NCBI GenBank assembly: GCA_902781515.1 | Contig: CACZJU010000011.1 | Span: 25,026-89,025, forward strand | Origin: an uncultured Bacteroidales bacterium | Lineage (GTDB): Bacteria; Bacteroidota; Bacteroidia; Bacteroidales; Bacteroidaceae | DNA: 64,000 nt | Direction of reading: 5' to 3' | In this document: positions 43,072-52,016 of the stretch, piece by piece | Position numbering within the stretch: the first letter of the stretch is position 1 | Layout of the letters: each line of letters opens with the position of its first letter | The notes under the pieces: model-generated | The model's input: only the letters and a program-made list of their open reading frames with translations | The model's database searches: none | What the model was told of the DNA's origin: nothing | Program-made: the position numbers and the translations under genes

Positions 43072-45978
43072 ATGATGATTAAAGGAAAGAATTTTTTAGT
43101 AATGCTAATGGCACTGTGCTTGTTCAGTGCTTGTAAGAAAGAAAAGTATGAGAGTGTGAAGGGCGACCCTATGCAGACTCGCATCTATACGCTGGACAAC
43201 GGACTGAAAGTTTACCTATCAGTCAACAAGGAGAGCCCAAGGATTCAGACATACATTGCTGTTCGCACAGGTTCGAAGAACGACCCAGCAGAGACTACTG
43301 GCTTAGCCCACTATCTTGAGCACCTGATGTTCAAGGGCACCAGTCAGTTCGGAGTTACCGACCCTGAAGCCGAAGCACCTCTGCTTGACGACATCGAGCG
43401 CCGTTATGAGGAATATCGCGTAACCACCGATGAAACTCTGCGCAAACAGATGTATCACGGGATTGACAGCGTAAGTCAGTTGGCAGCCAAGTATTTCATT
43501 CCTAACGAATACGACAAACTGATGGCAGCCATAGGTTCGCAAGGTTCTAACGCCTTTACCTCTAATGATGTTACCTGCTACATAGAGGACATTCCTTCAA
43601 ACGAGATTGAGAACTGGGCAAAGATTCAGGCCGACCGTTTCCAGAATATGGTCATTCGTGGCTTCCATACCGAACTGGAAGCTGTGTATGAGGAATACAA
43701 CATAGGTTTGACAAGCGACTCCAACAAACAGTACGAGGCCATGATGGCTAAGCTGTTTCCTGGTCATCCCTATGGAACTCAGACAACAATCGGCACTCAG
43801 CAACATCTGAAGAATCCTTCTATCACTAACATCAAGAACTACTTTGCCAAGTGGTATGTGCCAAACAATGTGGCAATATGTATGGCAGGCGACTTCGACC
43901 CCGATAAGACTCTGGCAATACTGAAGAAATACTTTGGCGAGTGGAAGGCAGGTGAGGATGTCAGTCAGCCCGAGTTCCCAGAAATGGAACCAATGACGCA
44001 ACCCGTTGACACCACTGTTATTGGTCTGGAAGCAGAGAATATATGGTTGGGATGGCGTAGCGAAAAGGCCCAATCGCTGCAAAACGATACTTTGGAACTC
44101 ATGGATGCTGTGTTGTGCAACGGTAAAGCCGGAATTCTTGACCTCGACCTGAATCAGGAGATGAAGGTGATGGAGAGTTGGTCAACCGTAGAGCCAATGC
44201 TCGACTATGGTTTCTTCCTTGTTGGAGGAACACCAAAGGAGGGACAAAGTTTGGAAGAAGTGCGTGCGCTATTGCTCGAAGAGATAGAGAAACTTAAGGC
44301 AGGCGAGTTTGATGAAGATTTGCTCGTTGCGGCTCTTAACAATAAGAAACTCGACGAGTTGCGAGGCTTGGACCACAATGAGGCTCGTACGCGTAAGATG
44401 ATGTCAGCCTTCATCAATGGAGTAGAATGGCAACAGGAAGTAGGTCAGATGGATCGCTTGTCGAAAATCACAAAGCAGGACCTCGTTGCCTTTGCCAACC
44501 GTTTCTTTTCTAACGGTTACGTTACCGTATTCAAGCGTCAAGGCGTTGACAATACTCTGAAGAAAATAGAGAAGCCCGCTATCACTCCCATTCCTACCAA
44601 CCGCGATAAGGTTAGTGCCTTTGTGGAGGAAATTCAGCAAAGCGAGGTTGAACCTATCAAACCTGTGTTCCTCGACTTCAAGAAAGACCTTTCATTCCTC
44701 AAGACAGAACAAGGCCTTCCCGTCATCTATAAACAGAACAAGGAAAACGAACTCTTCGAACTGCGTTTCCGTTATCCTTTCGGTCAGCAGGACGATCGCC
44801 GTTACGACGTAGCTGCCTCCTATATCGACTATTTGGGCACTCAGACGAAGTCGGCAGCAGAACTGAAGCAGGAGTTCTACAAACTGGCCTGCAACTATTC
44901 CGTAAGCGTACTTAGCGACGAAATACAGATTGCCCTTTCCGGTCTCAGCGAGAATATGCCTCAGGCACTTGCTCTATTGGAAGATTTACTTCGCAATGCA
45001 AAGGTGGACAAAGAAGCCTACGATCAGATGGTAGGACTGATACTGAAAGAACGTCAGGACAACAAAGCCGACCAGCGCTTCTGTTTCCAAGCCCTCAGCT
45101 ACTACACCCTATTTGGTCCGCACAATGCTCTGCGCGACGAGATGAGTGAACAGGAGTTGATGGAGACTGATCCGCAGGTGTTGCTCGACCTGTTAAAGCA
45201 ACTTCCACAGTACGAGCACGAAGTTCTCTATTTTGGTCCGCTTAGCGAGAAGGAGTTGGATGCGTGCGTGACAAAGTCACACGCCACAGAACAGCCACTG
45301 AAGACATACCCCAAGGGTAAGCCATACGAGTATCAGACTACTCCCGAAGCCGAAGTCCTCATTGCCCCCTACGATGCCAAGAACATCTATATGCGCATGT
45401 ATTATAATGAAGGACGCCAGACTAATCTCGATGAGCGGGCAGCCATAAACCTCTTCAACGAATACTTCGGTGGTGGTATGAACGGTGTAGTATTCCAGGA
45501 ATTGCGCGAAGCTCGCGGACTGGCCTACAATGCTTTTGCTTACTATCTTACACCCTCTAAGAAAGGCGAGCCTGAGTACTTCTTCACACACATCATCACC
45601 CAGAACGATAAGATGATGGACTGCATCCGTCAGTTCCGTGAGATCATCGACAACCTGCCACAAAGCGAGGGAGCCTTCGACATTTCGAAGGATGCACTCA
45701 CCAAGCAAATGGCCAGTCAGCGCACCACGAAGTTTGCAGTCATTGCAGCATATCTGTCGGCTCGGAAGCAGGGTTACGACTACGACATTGATAAGAAGAT
45801 TTACGAAGACCTGCAGAACCTGACGCTGAAGGATATTGCCGACTTTGAGAAGAAGCAGATGGCAGGCAAGACAGGTCGCTACTACATCCTTGGCGACGAG
45901 AAGGAACTCGACATCGAGAGCCTCCAGAAGATTGCTCCGATACGTCGTGTCAGCCTCGAAGAAATATTCGGATATTAA
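43072..45978 (+). CDS. M16-family zinc peptidase, lipoprotein (insulinase/pitrilysin type)
   Basis: 968 residues. Lipoprotein signal with Cys21 in LFSACKKEK. The active N-terminal M16 domain has the inverted zinc motif HYLEH (His80, Glu83, His84) in GLAHYLEHLMFKGT, with the second glutamate in the later LEAVYEEYN helix. Four M16 domains make up the length, the second pair (about 540-968) without a zinc motif (YFGGGMNGVVFQELREARGL retained). Single-chain clam-shell peptidases of this type degrade small peptides in the envelope. The gap upstream contains only a short AAGCG/CGCTT hairpin-like stretch. Confidence 0.92.
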   Translation: MMIKGKNFLVMLMALCLFSACKKEKYESVKGDPMQTRIYTLDNGLKVYLSVNKESPRIQTYIAVRTGSKNDPAETTGLAHYLEHLMFKGTSQFGVTDPEAEAPLLDDIERRYEEYRVTTDETLRKQMYHGIDSVSQLAAKYFIPNEYDKLMAAIGSQGSNAFTSNDVTCYIEDIPSNEIENWAKIQADRFQNMVIRGFHTELEAVYEEYNIGLTSDSNKQYEAMMAKLFPGHPYGTQTTIGTQQHLKNPSITNIKNYFAKWYVPNNVAICMAGDFDPDKTLAILKKYFGEWKAGEDVSQPEFPEMEPMTQPVDTTVIGLEAENIWLGWRSEKAQSLQNDTLELMDAVLCNGKAGILDLDLNQEMKVMESWSTVEPMLDYGFFLVGGTPKEGQSLEEVRALLLEEIEKLKAGEFDEDLLVAALNNKKLDELRGLDHNEARTRKMMSAFINGVEWQQEVGQMDRLSKITKQDLVAFANRFFSNGYVTVFKRQGVDNTLKKIEKPAITPIPTNRDKVSAFVEEIQQSEVEPIKPVFLDFKKDLSFLKTEQGLPVIYKQNKENELFELRFRYPFGQQDDRRYDVAASYIDYLGTQTKSAAELKQEFYKLACNYSVSVLSDEIQIALSGLSENMPQALALLEDLLRNAKVDKEAYDQMVGLILKERQDNKADQRFCFQALSYYTLFGPHNALRDEMSEQELMETDPQVLLDLLKQLPQYEHEVLYFGPLSEKELDACVTKSHATEQPLKTYPKGKPYEYQTTPEAEVLIAPYDAKNIYMRMYYNEGRQTNLDERAAINLFNEYFGGGMNGVVFQELREARGLAYNAFAYYLTPSKKGEPEYFFTHIITQNDKMMDCIRQFREIIDNLPQSEGAFDISKDALTKQMASQRTTKFAVIAAYLSARKQGYDYDIDKKIYEDLQNLTLKDIADFEKKQMAGKTGRYYILGDEKELDIESLQKIAPIRRVSLEEIFGY

Positions 45979-45998
45979 CCATTAAATCTATATAAGCT

Positions 45999-47600
45999 AT
46001 GAAAAAGGTATTTTCATTCCTGAGTATTGTCCTCGTGACCGTATGCGCGATGGCTCAAGTGTCGTACGATGTGATTCCACTGCCGCGCAGCATCGAGCTT
46101 AGTCCCAAGGGCGAGGTGTTCCAATTGCAGCAAGGTACTGTTGTTACTTATCCCGGCAGCAACGAGGTTATGGCCTCCAATGCTCAACTGCTGGCAGCAT
46201 TCCTGCAGGCCGATGCAGGTTTCCAAGTTGTGCCACAGGCCGATGCGAAGCCAGCTAAGAAGCAGATTATTCCCATCACCCTCTCTCTTGGATTGCAGAG
46301 CGAGAACCACGAAGCCTACCAACTGACAGTTGGCAAGAAAGGCATCATCATTCAGGGAGCCTCTGAGGAAGGTGTATTCCACGGTATTGAAACTCTGCGC
46401 AAAGCTATCGGCACAGAGGCAGGCGACATTGTGGAACTGCCCTATGTCACCATCAAGGACGAGCCCCGCTTCCCCTATCGTGGCGTTCATCTCGACTGTG
46501 CCCGTCATTTCTTTTCTGTCGATTTCATCAAGCAATATCTCGATGTTATGGCTTTGCACGGCTGCAACAACTTCCACTGGCACTTCACAGAGGACCAAGG
46601 TTGGCGTTTCGAGGTTAAGTCAATGCCCGAACTGGCAAAGAAAGGAAGCATAAGAAAGGAAACTGTGATAGGTCGCAACAGCGGCATCTACGACGGTCAG
46701 GAATATGGCGGCTACTACACTCAGCAGGAGTGCCGCGAGATTGTTGACTACGCTGCCAAGCGTTTCATCAATGTCATTCCTGAAATCGACCTTCCCGGTC
46801 ACATGTTGGGAGCCCTGCACGTCTATCCCGAACTGGGTTGCACAGGCGGTCCCTACGACGTTTGGTGCCAGTGGGGTGTTTCTGCCGACGTGCTTTGTGC
46901 TGGCAATCCCAAGACTCTCGAGTTCCTGAAGAAGGTGCTCGACGAAGTTGCCGATGTATTCCCTTCTAAGTACATCCACATCGGAGGTGACGAGAGTCCT
47001 CGTGACCGTTGGAAGCAGTGCCCGAAGTGTCAGGCCAAGATGAAGGAACTGGGACTGACTCGCGAGGCTGAGCTTCAGACCTATATCAACAAGGAGCTTG
47101 AGGCATATATGCAGAATAAAGGTCGCGACCTCATCGGATGGGACGAGGTTCTGGAAGGTGGCTTGAGCGAGAAAGCTATCGTGATGTCGTGGCGTGGCTC
47201 ACAGGGCGGTATTGCTGCTGCGCGTCAGCACCATCGCGTAATCATGTCGCCCAACACATATTGCTATATCGACTACTACCAGCTCAAGGAACAGTGGTAT
47301 CAGCCCCTTGGCATCGGTGGATATCTGCCCGTTTCTAAGGTATATAGTTTCGAACCTACAGCCGAACTGAGCGAGGAAGAAGCCAAATACATCATGGGTC
47401 CACAGGTGAACCTCTGGTGCGAGTATGTGGCTTATCCTGAGCATGCTATGTATATGTTGCTGCCTCGTCTCGATGCTATCAGCGAGGTGCAGTGGATGCA
47501 GCAGGACAAGAAGGACTTCGAAGCCTTCAAGAACCGTCTGCCCCGTATGCAGAAGCTTTATGATAAGCTTGGTTACGTTTACTGCGGTAAATACGAATGA
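45999..47600 (+). CDS. Beta-N-acetylhexosaminidase, GH20
   Basis: 533 residues. Signal peptide MKKVFSFLSIVLVTVCAMAQ, an N-terminal alpha/beta domain (about 25-155), then a TIM barrel beginning RFPYRGVHLDCARHFF. The catalytic pair Asp331-Glu332 is in YIHIGGDESPRDRW, and HFHW-like NNFHWHFTEDQGW is present. The enzyme removes terminal GlcNAc/GalNAc from glycoconjugates by substrate-assisted catalysis. Lacks the C-terminal accessory domains of longer Bacteroidetes GH20s. Together with the sulfatase it suggests use of host or sulfated glycans. Overlaps the next gene by 4 nt. Confidence 0.94.
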   Translation: MKKVFSFLSIVLVTVCAMAQVSYDVIPLPRSIELSPKGEVFQLQQGTVVTYPGSNEVMASNAQLLAAFLQADAGFQVVPQADAKPAKKQIIPITLSLGLQSENHEAYQLTVGKKGIIIQGASEEGVFHGIETLRKAIGTEAGDIVELPYVTIKDEPRFPYRGVHLDCARHFFSVDFIKQYLDVMALHGCNNFHWHFTEDQGWRFEVKSMPELAKKGSIRKETVIGRNSGIYDGQEYGGYYTQQECREIVDYAAKRFINVIPEIDLPGHMLGALHVYPELGCTGGPYDVWCQWGVSADVLCAGNPKTLEFLKKVLDEVADVFPSKYIHIGGDESPRDRWKQCPKCQAKMKELGLTREAELQTYINKELEAYMQNKGRDLIGWDEVLEGGLSEKAIVMSWRGSQGGIAAARQHHRVIMSPNTYCYIDYYQLKEQWYQPLGIGGYLPVSKVYSFEPTAELSEEEAKYIMGPQVNLWCEYVAYPEHAMYMLLPRLDAISEVQWMQQDKKDFEAFKNRLPRMQKLYDKLGYVYCGKYE

Positions 47601-48373
47601 CATTTGAATTAAAAGAACTGGTCATCGGTTACCCCACTCGCAAGGTGGCGGGACCGATGACCGTTTCTCTTCAATCAGGCGAACTGTGCTGCTTGCTGGG
47701 AGCCAACGGAGCCGGCAAGAGCACCCTGTTGCGCACTTTGGCAGCCTTCCAGTCGCCTTTGTCTGGAGAGATACTGCTCGACGGGCGCAGCATCACCGAT
47801 ATTTCACCTCGCGAACTGAGCACCATGATCGGCATAGTGCTAACGGAACGCATCCGAATGGCAGGCATTACCGTTCGCGATATGGTGGCAATGGGTCGCA
47901 GTCCCTACACAAATTTCTGGGGCAGTCTTACGCAGGAGGATAACCGTCAGGTGGATGAGGCGATGCGACTTGTGGGAATATCCGACTTCGCCGACCGACA
48001 GATATCAACCCTCAGCGACGGCGAACGACAGAAAGTAATGATTGCCAAGGCGCTGGCTCAGGGCACACCCATCATTCTGCTCGACGAGCCTACGGTCTTT
48101 CTCGATTTTCCAAGCAAGGTGGAAACTATGTTGCTGCTAAGCCGACTGGCTCACGAGATGCAGAAGACTATCTTCCTCTCCACTCACGACCTCGACCTTG
48201 CGCTTCAGACCTCCGACCGTCTTTTGCTGATGGCAAAGGGCAAAGGGCTAAAGGCTAAAGATTCTTCTTATGTTGTGGGAACGCCGCGCGAACTGGCAGA
48301 CCAGATATCTCTTTATTTTCCCAGTCCGCACCTCACCTTCGACATTTCCTCACTCCGCTTCAACATTCAGTAG
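47597..48373 (+). CDS. ABC transporter ATP-binding protein, FecE/BtuD type (orphan)
   Basis: 258 residues. Walker A GANGAGKS (35-42), signature LSDGERQKVMIAKAL, Walker B IILLDEPTVFLDF. It is closest in style to siderophore, haem or cobalamin importer ATPases (GRSPYTNFWG segment). The usual binding-protein and permease genes are absent; instead it is translationally coupled (ATGA) to a GH20 gene and faces RNase R. After the H-loop (LSTHDLDLALQTSDRLLLM) the sequence AKGKGLKAKDSS is encoded by a 7-bp GGCAAAG/GGCTAAA repeat that seems to be an insertion. Confidence 0.85.
   Translation: MTFELKELVIGYPTRKVAGPMTVSLQSGELCCLLGANGAGKSTLLRTLAAFQSPLSGEILLDGRSITDISPRELSTMIGIVLTERIRMAGITVRDMVAMGRSPYTNFWGSLTQEDNRQVDEAMRLVGISDFADRQISTLSDGERQKVMIAKALAQGTPIILLDEPTVFLDFPSKVETMLLLSRLAHEMQKTIFLSTHDLDLALQTSDRLLLMAKGKGLKAKDSSYVVGTPRELADQISLYFPSPHLTFDISSLRFNIQ
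48232..48260. repeat. 7-bp repeat (GGCAAAG/GGCTAAA) inside the FecE-type gene
   Basis: Four in-register units within coding sequence, encoding a Lys/Gly-rich insert. Confidence 0.85.
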
Positions 48374-48405
48374 CTTTCGTAAGCATTGCTGAAGCGAGCT
48401 TCGCA

Positions 48406-50652
48406 TTACTCTCGCACAATCGTAAAGTTTAATTGCTTGCGCTCGAGGTTGGCGGAAGCAATCTTTATGCGGACTTCATCGCCAAGCGAATAGCGACGGT
48501 GAGAGCGACGGCCCCAAAGACAGTACTGCTTCTCGTCGAACTCATAGTAGTCATCATCGAGGTCGCGCAAAGGCACCATACCTTCGCACTTATTCTCGTT
48601 TATCTCCACATACAGACCATATTCCGTAACTCCGGATATTGTGCCGTCGTACTCTTGTCCGATGTGGTCTTGCATGAATTCCACTTCCTTATACTTGATG
48701 CTGGCGCGCTCGGCAAGTGCAGCTGTCTGCTCCATGCTGCTGGCGTGCTCGCACAGTTCCTCGTATGTGCGCTTCATCACACTTCTTCCACCTTCGGCAT
48801 AGCGCGCCAAGAGGCGGTGAACCATAAGGTCGGGATAGCGACGTATGGGCGAGGTGAAATGTGTATAATAGTCGAAGCCCAGCCCGTAGTGACCGATATT
48901 CTCCGTACTGTATTTCGCCTTCATCATGGCTCTTAGAGTCACCATCTCCACCAGATTTCTGGCCTTGGTATTCTTGGCATCGTGCAACATCTTGTTGATG
49001 CTCTGACTCACCATCGTGTTTGTGCCTGTGGGTTTGAGCTTAAGACCGAACTTCACGACAAACTCCGACAAGTTCATGAGTTTATTCTGGTCGGGCTGTT
49101 CGTGAATACGATAAACAAACACCTTACCGCCATTGTCTTTTGCCTTTTGCCCTTTGCCCTTACCTCTTTTCCCAATGCTCTCGGCAACGGTGCGGTTCGC
49201 CAGGAGCATAAATTCCTCCACAAGCTTGTTGGCATCCTTTGCCACCTTGAAATATACTCCCAGAGGCTTACCTTTTTCGTCAATATCGAAGCGCGTTTCG
49301 CAACGGTCGAAATCCACAGAACCTTCTTGGAACCTGCGCTTACGCAGAGCCTTTGCCATACGGTTGAGGGTGATGAGTTCGGCAGAGAAATGTTCTGCAG
49401 GCTCGTATTCTGGACGCTCTGGGTCAACGTGGTCGCCAGGGTTCTGGTAGTCCTCGGGACTTGCCTCGCCATGTGCCTCCAGTACCTGTTGCACTTCCTC
49501 GTAGATGAAACGGCGGTTCGAGCGTGTTACCGTCTTTGCAAGATGCCAGTCCTTCACATGTGCCTCCTCGTCCATAAGGAAAATGACGCTATAGGTCAGT
49601 TTGTCCTCATCGGGTCGCAGCGAGCACACATTGTTGCAAAGACGTTCGGGCAGCATGGGGATGGTACGGTCCACCAGATAGACACTTGTGCCACGTTTCT
49701 GTGCCTCGCGGTCGATAATGCTGCCTTCTGTGACATAGTGCGACACATCGGCAATGTGCACTCCCACCTCATACATTTTGAATTTTGAATTTTGAATTTC
49801 TCTAATTGATATGGCATCATCAAAGTCCTTCGCATCACGCGGGTCAATGGTGAAAGTCATTACGTCGCGCATATCCTCGCGACGGCGAATTTCCTCTTCA
49901 GGAATCTGGTCGCTGATGCGGTTGGCAGCATCCTCCACCTGTTGTGGATAGCTGTATGGTAGTCCAAACTCAGCCAGTATGGCGTGCATCTCTGTCTCGT
50001 TCTCGCCAGCCTGTCCCAGTACCTCCACCACCTTGCCAATGGGGTTCTTGGCATCGGCTGGCCATTCCTGAATCTTCACCGTCACCTTATCGCCCTGCTT
50101 CGCCCCCTTCATGTTGCGGCGCGGAATCAGTATATCGTTCGCCAGAGTACGGTCTTCGGTTATGAGGTAAGCCAAGTCACGATGTACATCCAGTCGTCCC
50201 ACGAAGGTCTTGTCGGCGCGTTTCAGTATCTGCGTCACCTGTCCCTCGCGCACGTGGTTGCGACGACGAGCCATCATGGTCACACGTACGCGGTCGCCGT
50301 CCATAGCGTGCATAGCATTGCGTTCTGCCACCAGTATGGGCTGACCACCCTCGTCGGGCAGGAATGTGTTCTTGCCGTTGGCTTTGCGAGTAAACACTCC
50401 TTCCATCACCTGACTCTGCTGCTTCAGTCCGTAGCAGTACTTGGGCTTCTCGGTTATGTAGTCGTCGGCCAGCATGGTTTCCAAGATGTCGTAGCACAGC
50501 ATCTTGGCAGGATGAGTATCCAGTCCCAGCAGTCGGAACACCTCTTTCAGTTCATAGCGCTGTGTGGGATGTCCCTCGAACAGCCCCATCACCTTCTCCA
50601 CCATCTGCTTCTTCGTGATGCGCTTGGCACCCTTGTTCTTTCCCTTACTCAT
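48406..50652 (-). CDS. rnr: Ribonuclease R
   Basis: 748 residues. N-terminal winged helix and two cold-shock domains (about 1-230), the RNB catalytic domain with DPRDAKDFDDAISIR (metal-binding aspartates) and a C-terminal S1 domain (about 655-745). It is the 3'-5' exoribonuclease for structured RNA. Inside the RNB domain, GKRGKGKGQKAKDNGGK is a Lys/Gly-rich insertion encoded by a 7-bp repeat of the same family as in the neighbouring ABC gene. Own promoter at 50696-50703. Confidence 0.95.
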   Translation of the reverse strand: MSKGKNKGAKRITKKQMVEKVMGLFEGHPTQRYELKEVFRLLGLDTHPAKMLCYDILETMLADDYITEKPKYCYGLKQQSQVMEGVFTRKANGKNTFLPDEGGQPILVAERNAMHAMDGDRVRVTMMARRRNHVREGQVTQILKRADKTFVGRLDVHRDLAYLITEDRTLANDILIPRRNMKGAKQGDKVTVKIQEWPADAKNPIGKVVEVLGQAGENETEMHAILAEFGLPYSYPQQVEDAANRISDQIPEEEIRRREDMRDVMTFTIDPRDAKDFDDAISIREIQNSKFKMYEVGVHIADVSHYVTEGSIIDREAQKRGTSVYLVDRTIPMLPERLCNNVCSLRPDEDKLTYSVIFLMDEEAHVKDWHLAKTVTRSNRRFIYEEVQQVLEAHGEASPEDYQNPGDHVDPERPEYEPAEHFSAELITLNRMAKALRKRRFQEGSVDFDRCETRFDIDEKGKPLGVYFKVAKDANKLVEEFMLLANRTVAESIGKRGKGKGQKAKDNGGKVFVYRIHEQPDQNKLMNLSEFVVKFGLKLKPTGTNTMVSQSINKMLHDAKNTKARNLVEMVTLRAMMKAKYSTENIGHYGLGFDYYTHFTSPIRRYPDLMVHRLLARYAEGGRSVMKRTYEELCEHASSMEQTAALAERASIKYKEVEFMQDHIGQEYDGTISGVTEYGLYVEINENKCEGMVPLRDLDDDYYEFDEKQYCLWGRRSHRRYSLGDEVRIKIASANLERKQLNFTIVRE
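49137..49166. repeat. 7-bp repeat (GGCAAAA family) inside rnr
   Basis: About four units, CTTTTGC/CCTTTGC on the plus strand, which on the coding strand are GGCAAAG-like. They encode the basic insert in the RNB domain. Confidence 0.8.
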
Positions 50653-50695
50653 AATACTAACTATGTTTTTATCTTATCCTACGGACAAAGTTAAA

Positions 50696-50703
50696 CATTT
50701 TTA
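50696..50703 (-). promoter_or_regulatory. Promoter -7 box of rnr
   Basis: TAACTTTG on the minus strand, 43 nt upstream of the start codon. Confidence 0.65.
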
Positions 50704-50740
50704 TGCAAACAACACACCTTTCCCCTTCTTTTTATTATTT

Positions 50741-50936
50741 ATGGTACTAATACCTATCGCTGAAGGATTACTATCCCTATGCGCATAGGAATACTATCCC
50801 TCCCTGCCAAGCATTACTATCCCTTCGTGTCAAGCATTACTATCGCCTGCTGCACAAGGCCTAGACCTTATTGCCATAAGACCTGCGTCTTGTTGTCGTA
50901 AGACCTAGGTCTTATCGAGATAACCTCTGCGACCTT
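50741..50936. repeat. Palindrome ladder 2A (22-23-bp period)
   Basis: Nine cores of 14-15 nt separated by 8-nt spacers. Cores include AGGATTACTATCCCT, AGGAATACTATCCCT and AAGACCTAGGTCTT. Spacers ATCGCTGA, ATGCGCAT, CCCTGCCA, TCGTGTCA, TGCTGCAC, ATTGCCAT, GTTGTCGT and ATCGAGAT are all different. Confidence 0.88.
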
Positions 50937-50968
50937 TGCAAATTGTCGGAAAAACATGCATCGCGCGT

Positions 50969-51210
50969 AAAACCTCACAAACTCCCCCAAGTCCGATGAA
51001 TAAAGGGCTCGCCAGTGGGAGGTTTGTTCGTAAAAGTCACCCAAACCTCACCTAAACCTCCCATTTTACCTTAAAATCTCTCTTACCAATTCATTTTGCA
51101 TGAGCATCATCCAAGAGGGGAGGTTTATGGACTTTCGGGTGAGGTTTGAAAGCAAATCTCACCGCCTCCAGCCCTTTATTCATCGGACTTGGGGGAGGTT
51201 GTGAGGTTTT
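50969..51210. repeat. 41-bp inverted-repeat element (242 bp)
   Basis: The left arm 50969-51009 and right arm 51170-51210 are reverse complements at 40 of 41 positions. The 160-bp interior has a second level of CAAACCTCACC/GGTGAGGTTTG and AAACCTCCC/GGGAGGTTT complementarity. No open frame. Confidence 0.9.
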
Positions 51211-51240
51211 TTGCGATTACAACTATTTTTCAGGCATAAC

Positions 51241-51479
51241 AGATTATTATTATCTGTGCCCATAGGTTAATATTATCTCCGTCTATAGGTTAAGTTAACT
51301 TGTTGACGAAGGTACTAGAACCTATCGCCACAAGTTCTAGTAAACGGCTTGCCGCTTGCGTAGCGTAGAGGAGCAAGAACCTAAGGCCAAAGGCTAAGCT
51401 AACCTACCTGCATAGGTTCTAGTACTTAGATCAATATGGACTAGTACCTGTAGCAATAAGGTCTAGTATTTGTATTACA
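51241..51479. repeat. Palindrome ladder 2B (22-23-bp period, partly interrupted)
   Basis: Cores such as AGGTTAATATTATCT, AGGTTAAGTTAACTT and AGGTACTAGAACCT with spacers GTGCCCAT, CCGTCTAT, GTTGACGA and ATCGCCAC. The register is interrupted near 51346-51375 and resumes with AGGCTAAGCTAACCT and AGGTTCTAGTACTT. Confidence 0.8.
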
Positions 51480-51658
51480 TTTTATATCAATAAATTACGT
51501 GTTAAACGGTAGAAAAGTGAAACCATAAATTCTATGAACAACAAAAAAGTTAAAGATTTAACACTTTTAACTTTATGAAACCGCAAAAATCGCTAAAATG
51601 TGCAGAATTTGAGTTGTTATTATGACTTATAGTGGATGATTCTTTCGATGGAGATTTT

Positions 51659-51683
51659 AAACTGCGACGGACTGTCGCAGTTT
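51659..51683 (+). terminator. Terminator-like hairpin in the repeat region
   Basis: AAACTGCGAC pairs perfectly with GTCGCAGTTT around a 5-nt loop, followed by T-rich sequence. No gene is seen that it would end. Confidence 0.6.
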
Positions 51684-51973
51684 TACTTTGGACAACCTAC
51701 TGGCTTTGGGGTATAAGTTTGAGGACGATGATAATACCATTAATTTATATTACGCGCGTGAGAATACGTCAAGAGGGGAATCGCGAACTTCTACCAAATC
51801 AGTCGTGTTGCTGATGTGCAAGAGGGAAAATGGGCTATTGGATAACAACTTCGGACCGCAAACTGGTGCTAATTTGCTATTTCAACATTCATTTTATAGT
51901 TAAATATATGTAAAATCGTATTGAAATTACAGAAACAAGCAACATATGAGACATCCATTTCAAATATTATTTG

Positions 51974-51981
51974 TATTTTTG
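51974..51981 (+). promoter_or_regulatory. Promoter -7 box of the RloA-like gene
   Basis: TATTTTTG, 35 nt upstream of the start codon. Confidence 0.5.
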
Positions 51982-52016
51982 TAGCAAAATTACGATAGTA
52001 GATAAAATATTGTGGT

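Larger units (their letters stand above)
50704..52016. other. 1.3-kb gene-free region with repeat elements
   Basis: No supportable gene. In order: palindrome ladder 2A, a 41-bp inverted-repeat element, palindrome ladder 2B, an AT-rich stretch, a terminator-like hairpin (51659-51683) and the promoter of the RloA-like gene. Short open frames at 51632-51903 have no recognizable content. Confidence 0.8.

Noticed and set aside
50969-51210. Bacteroides-type invertible promoter
   Set aside because: No TAnnTTTG box was found between the inverted repeats on either strand and no recombinase gene is near. Inversion itself is not excluded.
51632-51903. Two overlapping short frames (60 and 71 residues)
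   Set aside because: They overlap each other in different frames, include the terminator hairpin, and match nothing I recognize; at most they are remnants.
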